Assembly (NCBI GenBank): GCA_023481025.1
Contig: JAMCWV010000195.1
Coordinates: 1 to 19,372, forward strand
Direction of reading: 5' to 3'
DNA: 19,372 nucleotides
From: Gammaproteobacteria bacterium
GTDB lineage: Bacteria; Pseudomonadota; Gammaproteobacteria; Enterobacterales; Alteromonadaceae
Part shown: piece after piece, positions 14,648 to 19,372 of the stretch
How positions within the stretch are numbered: position 1 is the stretch's first letter
Layout of the letters: every line of letters begins with the position of its first letter
The notes under the pieces: model-generated
Database searches by the model: none
What the model saw: only the letters and a program-made list of their open reading frames with translations
Told to the model about the DNA's origin: nothing
Translations under genes and position numbers: made by a program

Positions 14648-15754
14648 CTATCGAGACCTCGGATGCAACAATGACTCCACGTCGCTTACAACAAAGCTTA
14701 AGTTGCCTGCTCGTTCAGGGTGATACATTTCATCTTTTAAAGCGAGAATTTGTGCCGGTGTCGCGTATTCATGCAAACGTTCGAATAGATTCAGACCATC
14801 TAACATCGCTTTCACTGCACCCATCAGATTAGCTAAGTCTTCATCGTCACACTGAGGAATAAACTCAGAAATTAAGTTCGGCAGGGTAAAACTACAGGCT
14901 AATCCATGCGGCACATCATAGTGACTGGTTAGCGGATAGGAAATCGCATGAGCAATCGCGGTACGCGTCTGACTAATGGCTAGCCCAGCGAGTACACTCG
15001 CCTGTTGCATGGCTGCTCGCGCGGAACGATCACTGGGTGCTTGCAACACGCGTGGCAAAGCCGTTTTTGCCAACACCAAGGCATGTCGAGCATAGGCCTC
15101 GCTGACTGGCGTTTTATTGACATTCCATAATGACTCGCAGGCGTGAGAAATCGCATCTAAACCGGTATTCACGGTCTCAGTCGCCGGTAAACTCAGGGTC
15201 AATTCAGCATCCAGTAACGCAATATCCGGCAAAGCAAGTGGTCCCGACACCGAATACTTCTTGTGTTCAGTCTGGTCCCACACCGTAGCAAACGGCGTGA
15301 CTTCAGCGCCGGTCCCTGAGGTCGTCGGAATCGCAATCAAGGGTAGCTTAGTCTGCCAGTGTTGGCCTTGACCTTGGCGTAAGCTCGCCGCTAAGGCATT
15401 CGTTTGTCCATGCGGTAAGGTGACCGCTAGAACTTTCGCCGCATCGATCACACTGCCGCCACCAACCGCAACAATCCCAGCTATAGTCTGTGTCGACAAA
15501 CGCGCGGTGACGGCATCAAGATCGTCGAGCTCAGGATTCGGAGTAACGGCGTCATGGACTAACCAATTGACATTCAACGCTGCAGTGCTGGACTTTACCC
15601 GCTTCGTCACGCCTCGACGGGTCATGCCACTTGAGGTTACCAGTAACCAAGTTTCAGCGGCACGAGCCGAAAATACGGTCATCAGCTGCGGTAAATCAGT
15701 CAGTGCACCGGAGTGAATACGGACTGGATTATGATACACCCACGAACTCATCAT
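14648..15754 (-). CDS. Iron-containing alcohol dehydrogenase, likely phosphonoacetaldehyde reductase
   Basis: This group III (iron-type) alcohol dehydrogenase has the NAD-binding AVGGGSVIDAAK (96-107), IPTTSGTGAEVTPFA (142-156) and metal ligands D200, H204, H269 and H283 (GLDAISHACES and AHAISYPLTSHYDVPHG), spaced as in FucO. The 368-residue length is normal. Directly after aepX and aepY, the expected reaction is reduction of phosphonoacetaldehyde to 2-hydroxyethylphosphonate, as known for related dehydrogenases in phosphonate pathways; this rests on context plus family, not on a diagnostic residue. The true start is one of two adjacent ATGs at 15749-15754, just after GGGAG; the longer open frame upstream is only a shadow of aepY. 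Seven bases separate the two genes. A different alcohol or aldehyde substrate cannot be excluded. Confidence 0.85.
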   Translation of the reverse strand: MMSSWVYHNPVRIHSGALTDLPQLMTVFSARAAETWLLVTSSGMTRRGVTKRVKSSTAALNVNWLVHDAVTPNPELDDLDAVTARLSTQTIAGIVAVGGGSVIDAAKVLAVTLPHGQTNALAASLRQGQGQHWQTKLPLIAIPTTSGTGAEVTPFATVWDQTEHKKYSVSGPLALPDIALLDAELTLSLPATETVNTGLDAISHACESLWNVNKTPVSEAYARHALVLAKTALPRVLQAPSDRSARAAMQQASVLAGLAISQTRTAIAHAISYPLTSHYDVPHGLACSFTLPNLISEFIPQCDDEDLANLMGAVKAMLDGLNLFERLHEYATPAQILALKDEMYHPERAGNLSFVVSDVESLLHPRSR

Positions 15755-15761
15755 CGACTCC

Positions 15762-16883
15762 CTACTTAATTCCAGCAAAGGCCATAAACGCCCGCTTATT
15801 TTCTTCTGCGGTTGACGTTGGGCGCCCCAAGTCATCGCGCGAGCCGGTCGTAATTTTGACTTCCAACATGACCGGTCCCGGCGTTCCTTGTAAGCGCTGC
15901 CATGCAGCGTTAATTTCCTCGGCTGTCGCGGCAACATCATAAGCGTGATAGCCACTCGCTTTCGCCAACGCTTTAAAGTCAAAGCGACCGGCAACTGTCG
16001 GTTGGCCGCCGACAGACTCATGTGCTGCATTGTTCAATAAAACATGCACGAGGTTTTTGGGTTTCACATCACCGATAATCGGTAAAGCGCCTAAATGCAT
16101 CAGCGCGGAGCCGTCGCCATCAATGCAGACGACGCGTTTATCTGGGTTGCCTAACGCAGCGCCCATGGCAATCGACGAGGTATGGCCCATGCCACCGACG
16201 GTCAAAAAGTCACGCTGCGGCTCACCACGTTTGACTCGCAGCTCAAACACTTCGCGCGACGTTTTACCTGTGGTCGACACCACGAGATCGTCACCGGTGA
16301 CATCTAACAATGCTGCTAAGGCGTCTTCACGCTTCAGCGATGACGGACTATCTGGCTTACGCTGACTTTTATAACTGGCAAACGCATTCTTGCGCACCAA
16401 CAGTGCCACTGGCGCTTGGGTGTTTTGCGCTTTGCTGATTAACGTGTGCAGAAGCACATCGTAGTCACTATCAGCGCCGAGAACCTCGTACGGAATCCCA
16501 AGTAAATCCAATTGTTCCGCGGTAATGCGTCCTTGTTTGACGTGCTGAGGCTCATCTTTTACCCCAGGCTCGCCGCGCCAGCCGATGATCATCAGTAATG
16601 GAATTTTATACACCTCAGGATCGGTAATCGACGTTAACGGATTCACCGTGTTGCCCAACCCGGAGTTTTGCATATACACCGCAGCGATCTTTCCGGTCGT
16701 CAAATGATAACCCGCGGCCAACGCCACTGCATTGCCTTCATTCGCGGTTATTATGTGTTCGCCCGCGGCCGCATTATCATCCACATACGCACAAAAATTC
16801 TTTAACAACGAATCCGGAACACCGGCAAACAACTCAACGCCTTCGCGTTTCATGGCTTCGAACATTAATTTTGGTTCAATCAT
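15762..16883 (-). CDS. aepY: Phosphonopyruvate decarboxylase
   Basis: This thiamine-diphosphate enzyme is 373 residues long, as usual for the single-chain phosphonopyruvate decarboxylase group. The N-terminal pyrimidine-binding half has FAGVPDSLLK (19-28) and ANEGNAVALAAGYH (47-60) with the catalytic E49. The C-terminal diphosphate-binding half has TVGGMGHTSSIAMGAALG (228-245), the Mg-binding CIDGDGSALMHLGAL (253-267) and NNAAHESVGGQP (284-295). It drives the unfavourable PEP mutase equilibrium forward by decarboxylating phosphonopyruvate to phosphonoacetaldehyde. ATG 16881-16883 is chosen because AAGGAAG lies about eight bases upstream; the in-frame GTG at 16902-16904 lies within a hairpin arm and lacks a ribosome site. 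It follows aepX after a 112-base gap and precedes the dehydrogenase by seven bases. Confidence 0.95.
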   Translation of the reverse strand: MIEPKLMFEAMKREGVELFAGVPDSLLKNFCAYVDDNAAAGEHIITANEGNAVALAAGYHLTTGKIAAVYMQNSGLGNTVNPLTSITDPEVYKIPLLMIIGWRGEPGVKDEPQHVKQGRITAEQLDLLGIPYEVLGADSDYDVLLHTLISKAQNTQAPVALLVRKNAFASYKSQRKPDSPSSLKREDALAALLDVTGDDLVVSTTGKTSREVFELRVKRGEPQRDFLTVGGMGHTSSIAMGAALGNPDKRVVCIDGDGSALMHLGALPIIGDVKPKNLVHVLLNNAAHESVGGQPTVAGRFDFKALAKASGYHAYDVAATAEEINAAWQRLQGTPGPVMLEVKITTGSRDDLGRPTSTAEENKRAFMAFAGIK

Positions 16884-16903
16884 TCTGTTTCTTCCTTGCG
16901 ACA

Positions 16904-16944
16904 CGCTTAGGTCACATAGATTTCATCGTTTTGTAACCTAAGCG
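16904..16944 (-). promoter_or_regulatory. Hairpin or operator-like inverted repeat between aepX and aepY
   Basis: CGCTTAGGT (16904-16912) and ACCTAAGCG (16936-16944) are exact inverted copies; beyond one mismatch three more pairs form, giving 12 of 13 paired bases around a 15-base loop. No T run follows on the minus strand, so it is not a typical rho-independent terminator. A consensus -35 hexamer, TTGACA in the minus sense, lies at 16956-16961, but the best -10 within reach is poor. The repeat could therefore be an RNA processing or attenuation hairpin, or a repressor site with half-sites about 32 bases apart. Confidence 0.55.
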
Positions 16945-16995
16945 CGCTAAATTGATGTCAAAGCTACGAAAAGGTAACTTTTTTCAGATTCAGGC

Positions 16996-18297
16996 TTATT
17001 TTGTACCTGGAATCAATTCTAAAATATCTTTAATCGGCAACATCTGCGCGTCACACTCTTTTGAGCGCGAGTGCGTTAGAATCGACTTCGCCGTATCCAC
17101 CATGGCCGGATACGCACTACGCAGCAACTGGTTGGCGTATATCACAATATTCACACCCGCGGCCTGCAGCTCTTCCTCGGTAATGCTATTGTAGCTTGAA
17201 GGCACCGCAACTAATGGCTTCCGGTTCGGAATTTTGTTGTAACGACGACAGAACTCCAGCACCTCATCCGGTGATTTCTCACGTGAATGAATCATAATCG
17301 CGTCGGCACCTGCATTTAAGAAGGCTTCTGCACGTTCAATTGCATCGTCAATTCCCTGACCCAAAATCAAGCTTTCAATGCGCGCAACAATCATGAAATC
17401 GTCTGTTGCTTGCGCCGCTTTACCCACTTTGATTTTATGGCAGAAGTTTTCAATCGAGTCTTGGGTTTGCGGCACGTCCGTACCGAATAGCGAGTTCTTC
17501 TTTAAACCCGTCTTATCTTCAATAATCGCCGCTGACACACCCAAGCGCTCCAGCGTTTTTACCGTAAAGGCAAAGTGCTCAGGCTGACCACCGGTATCCG
17601 CATCATAAATAATCGGCTTGGTGGTGACTTCTAGCACTTCATTCAAGGTCGTCATTCGCGCCGACACGTCAACTGCTTCAATATCGGGCTTACCTTTCGC
17701 CGTGGAATCCGTTAATGAACTTCCCCACATGCCATCAAACTCGCGGCGACGGCCGTTTTCGTCAATGATATGAGTATTTTCGATAATCAAACCGGACAAT
17801 GCATTGTGAATGTCCAAGAATCGAACGATTGGCTTCACTTTCAACATCCGCCGTAACGATTTCAGGCGAATTTCAGGTGTCGTCCCGATTTCTTTCAATG
17901 CTTTATTCAGTTTCGACGAAGAAATGCCCGGTGTATACGGTACTTCAATCAGTTCACCGCCCCACTCAGCTAGCACATCAATAACGGCTTGGCGCGTTTT
18001 CTGTTGCACGCCTTCTTTCCAATCATCACCATGGACAACATAGTCAGGCTTCAATTCACGTAAATTCGGCACATAGTCCAAGGTATGTTGCGGCACCACA
18101 CGCGAGACACCCTTAAGGTTTTCAATCACCTCTTTGCGCATCTCAAATTCCATGTGCGGAATACGCTTATAACTCGCAATTGCTTCGTCGGTTAATAAGC
18201 CAACGACAACTTCGCCATACTTCTGCGCTTCGCGTAAAATATTCAAATGACCCGGATGCACCAAATCAGCGCTCATGCCTACGTAAACCAATTTCAT
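16996..18297 (-). CDS. aepX: Phosphoenolpyruvate mutase fused to an N-terminal cytidylyltransferase-type domain
   Basis: Residues 1-140 are a nucleotidyltransferase of the HxGH superfamily (TagD/glycerol-3-phosphate cytidylyltransferase-like), with HPGH at 14-17 and GISSSKL at 124-130 in the place of the ISST motif. Residues about 155-430 are PEP mutase: WGSSLTDS (191-198), the Mg-binding YDADTGG (231-237), the signature [10 protein letters not shown] (260-269), ARIES (305-309) with R306, and IHSRE (336-340). PEP mutase makes the C-P bond of phosphonopyruvate from PEP, the entry step to nearly all phosphonates. The second domain suggests that a phosphonate alcohol or similar product is activated with CTP for transfer to a glycan or lipid, but this is inference. 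The fusion itself is known in polysaccharide loci. ATG follows GGGAAGAA. It lies 40 bases after the SGNH-like gene and 112 before aepY. Confidence 0.96.
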   Translation of the reverse strand: MKLVYVGMSADLVHPGHLNILREAQKYGEVVVGLLTDEAIASYKRIPHMEFEMRKEVIENLKGVSRVVPQHTLDYVPNLRELKPDYVVHGDDWKEGVQQKTRQAVIDVLAEWGGELIEVPYTPGISSSKLNKALKEIGTTPEIRLKSLRRMLKVKPIVRFLDIHNALSGLIIENTHIIDENGRRREFDGMWGSSLTDSTAKGKPDIEAVDVSARMTTLNEVLEVTTKPIIYDADTGGQPEHFAFTVKTLERLGVSAAIIEDKTGLKKNSLFGTDVPQTQDSIENFCHKIKVGKAAQATDDFMIVARIESLILGQGIDDAIERAEAFLNAGADAIMIHSREKSPDEVLEFCRRYNKIPNRKPLVAVPSSYNSITEEELQAAGVNIVIYANQLLRSAYPAMVDTAKSILTHSRSKECDAQMLPIKDILELIPGTK

Positions 18298-18337
18298 AAA
18301 TTCTTCCCAATTCTATTTGGTTGTTATTTCTGTGTTT

Positions 18338-19069
18338 TCACAAATGACTATCTTTGGGCGATGATATCAACGCCTGAAGTGTTTTCAGGATGGCTAACCC
18401 ATACTCAACATTCATATGGGTGACATCATCTTCGCCCTTTTGAGACTCTAACTTACCCTCTTTGATCGATTTACCTAACCCAAGCCCCGCTTTAGAATAG
18501 TTCAATTTGGTGGTTCCCATTGAACTCAATGTTTCCAACGGTTGCGGCACATAGGTCATCCCGAAATCCGCAAATAGATTAGCAACAACGGCTCGTGACG
18601 CATCATACTCAGCCTCACCGCAATCATTGCTAGAGCGTTTTGGTACGACGGCTCGGTTCGGGCGAGATGTCACAAATATGGGGCAGGATAATCCCTGCAG
18701 CATCGGAACCAGATGCTGCATCGCTGGTCGGCTTTTAACCACCGCGGTCTGACGAAACTGTACACTAAACGGCGCCACTAGTTGTCTTGCTATTGACGCA
18801 AGCTCATGAAACGCTGCGGGAAACCCGAGTAACCATATTGCATCATAATCGGGAAAATGAATCTCTTCGAGGCCGCCTGAAGTGACTTCCCAACTGGCTC
18901 TGAGCAATTCAGTTTGTGGTTGTAATGTCTGATCCTTCATCCGTGAGTCAACCACTGTACTTCCTGATGAAGCGAAAAACGTCGGTGAAAAATCAAGTTG
19001 AGGGGCATACGTTTCAATCGCCTTGCGCACACAGCCCGCATGGGAATTACCAATCACACAAAGCTTCAC
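18338..19069 (-). CDS. SGNH/GDSL-hydrolase-like protein
   Basis: The protein starts KLCVIGNSHAGCVRKAI, where GNSH at 7-10 resembles the nucleophile block of SGNH hydrolases (usually GDS), and ends with DDVTHMN (214-220), matching the DxxH block that holds the catalytic His. The middle is an alpha/beta pattern (YDAIWLLGFP near 75-84, PIFVTSRP near 130-137). In polysaccharide loci such proteins often act as O-acetyl esterases or transferases, but many are uncharacterised, and here no signal peptide is seen, so a cytoplasmic role is expected. The start chosen is GTG at 19067-19069, which overlaps the stop of the upstream gene as GTGA; the longer open frame back to 19108 begins at a weak start inside the upstream gene. 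Length is 243 residues. The nucleophile block variant makes activity uncertain. Confidence 0.72.
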   Translation of the reverse strand: MKLCVIGNSHAGCVRKAIETYAPQLDFSPTFFASSGSTVVDSRMKDQTLQPQTELLRASWEVTSGGLEEIHFPDYDAIWLLGFPAAFHELASIARQLVAPFSVQFRQTAVVKSRPAMQHLVPMLQGLSCPIFVTSRPNRAVVPKRSSNDCGEAEYDASRAVVANLFADFGMTYVPQPLETLSSMGTTKLNYSKAGLGLGKSIKEGKLESQKGEDDVTHMNVEYGLAILKTLQALISSPKDSHL

Positions 19070-19372
19070 GGGCGTTCTCCAAAGGCGGCCAGCAGCTCTT
19101 CTTCGCAAACTGCATCCGTGTGCGTTACGGCACTCTTTTTACTTACTTTGGACTTTTGGCCGGCAAAGAAATGCTCCATCACTATCCGTACACCAGCAGG
19201 ATTGACATTGCGAAGATTGGGTTCAAAAAACATACCTTTAAACGGTGCTGCATTAATAATTTCAAAACTTGGAAAATAATCCACATATCGACGTTTCTGC
19301 GCAACAGCCGCAGCCGCGCTCCGCAATACCGATTTAGACAGCATGGTTGCAACCAAAACGTGCTGGCCTGAA
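19066..19372 (-). CDS. GSCFA-domain protein, C-terminal fragment (N-terminus beyond window)
   Basis: The frame is open from the right edge to a TGA at 19066-19068, giving 101 residues. SGQHVLVATMLSKSVLRSAA, then a VDYFPSFEII motif and LRNVNPAGVRIVMEHFF look like the C-terminal part of the GSCFA family (SxxLR, YFPSYE-like and conserved 'RH/RN' region followed by a helix). GSCFA proteins are a poorly understood group related to SGNH hydrolases and found near glycan and sulfotransferase genes. The internal TTG and ATG codons near 19344-19356 are not needed as starts, since homology appears to run up to the edge. The last four bases overlap the next gene. After the domain, about 30 residues form a Lys/Ser-rich tail of no clear type. 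Confidence 0.7.
   Translation of the reverse strand, partial: SGQHVLVATMLSKSVLRSAAAAVAQKRRYVDYFPSFEIINAAPFKGMFFEPNLRNVNPAGVRIVMEHFFAGQKSKVSKKSAVTHTDAVCEEELLAAFGERP

Noticed and set aside
15755..16030. Upstream extension of the alcohol dehydrogenase by 92 residues
   Set aside because: The extension reads through aepY in another frame, is rich in Arg and Lys, and has no similarity to the family; the ATG pair at 15749-15754 with GGGAG fits much better.
19070..19108. Longer N-terminus for the SGNH-like protein
   Set aside because: The added residues (MRRRAAGRLWRTP) lie inside the GSCFA gene, and the GTG at 19067-19069 gives a normal N-terminal strand and a 4-base overlap like others in this cluster.
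1..19372. CRISPR arrays, tRNA or rRNA genes, insertion sequences
   Set aside because: No regularly spaced repeats, no cloverleaf-like or rRNA-like stretch and no transposase or terminal repeats of an IS were seen on either strand.

Overview
The window looks like part of a surface-polysaccharide (capsule, O-antigen or exopolysaccharide) gene cluster from a Gram-negative bacterium. The mix of families (rmlBD, galE, PEP mutase, sulfotransferases, TPR-type glycosyltransferases) and a GC content judged by eye to be near one half suggest a marine-type gammaproteobacterium, but this is inference; no rRNA, tRNA or housekeeping marker is present to fix the taxon. There are 19 protein-coding genes, almost wall to wall, and no stretch over 300 bases lacks a gene. 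Both ends cut genes.

Right-hand block (19372 to 13202, minus strand): the tail of a GSCFA-family protein, an SGNH-hydrolase-like protein, then a phosphonate pathway: aepX (PEP mutase with an N-terminal cytidylyltransferase-type domain), aepY (phosphonopyruvate decarboxylase) and an iron-type alcohol dehydrogenase that should reduce phosphonoacetaldehyde to 2-hydroxyethylphosphonate. A sulfotransferase-like protein with an N-terminal helical repeat closes the block. No aminotransferase is present, so hydroxyethylphosphonate is the expected product rather than aminoethylphosphonate.

Central block (13103 to 8525, minus strand): a good sigma-70-type promoter precedes rmlB, rmlD, a GT4 glycosyltransferase and galE, mostly joined by 4-base start/stop overlaps. 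rmlA and rmlC are not in the window. galE ends tail to tail with, and overlaps by 25 bases, a plus-strand pair (6894 to 8549): a small ATP-grasp protein that seems to lack the middle of its fold, and a family-2 sulfotransferase.

Left-hand block (about 6800 to 1, minus strand, diverging from the plus-strand pair): a TupA-like ATP-grasp protein, an APH/choline-kinase-like phosphotransferase, a shortened TupA-like relative that has lost its acidic catalytic residues, a long coiled-coil protein ending in two YPDV repeats, a LamG-like protein without a signal peptide, a TPR-GT2 glycosyltransferase, and the start of a second related TPR protein with YPDV repeats. This block is the least conventional.

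Taken together, the genes would supply nucleotide sugars (dTDP-rhamnose or a related 6-deoxysugar, UDP-galactose), transfer sugars, and decorate the chain with sulfate, phosphonate and possibly an amide-linked or phosphorylated group. The first 25 bases are an exact inverted copy of bases 233-257, which looks like a fold-back assembly artefact at the contig end.
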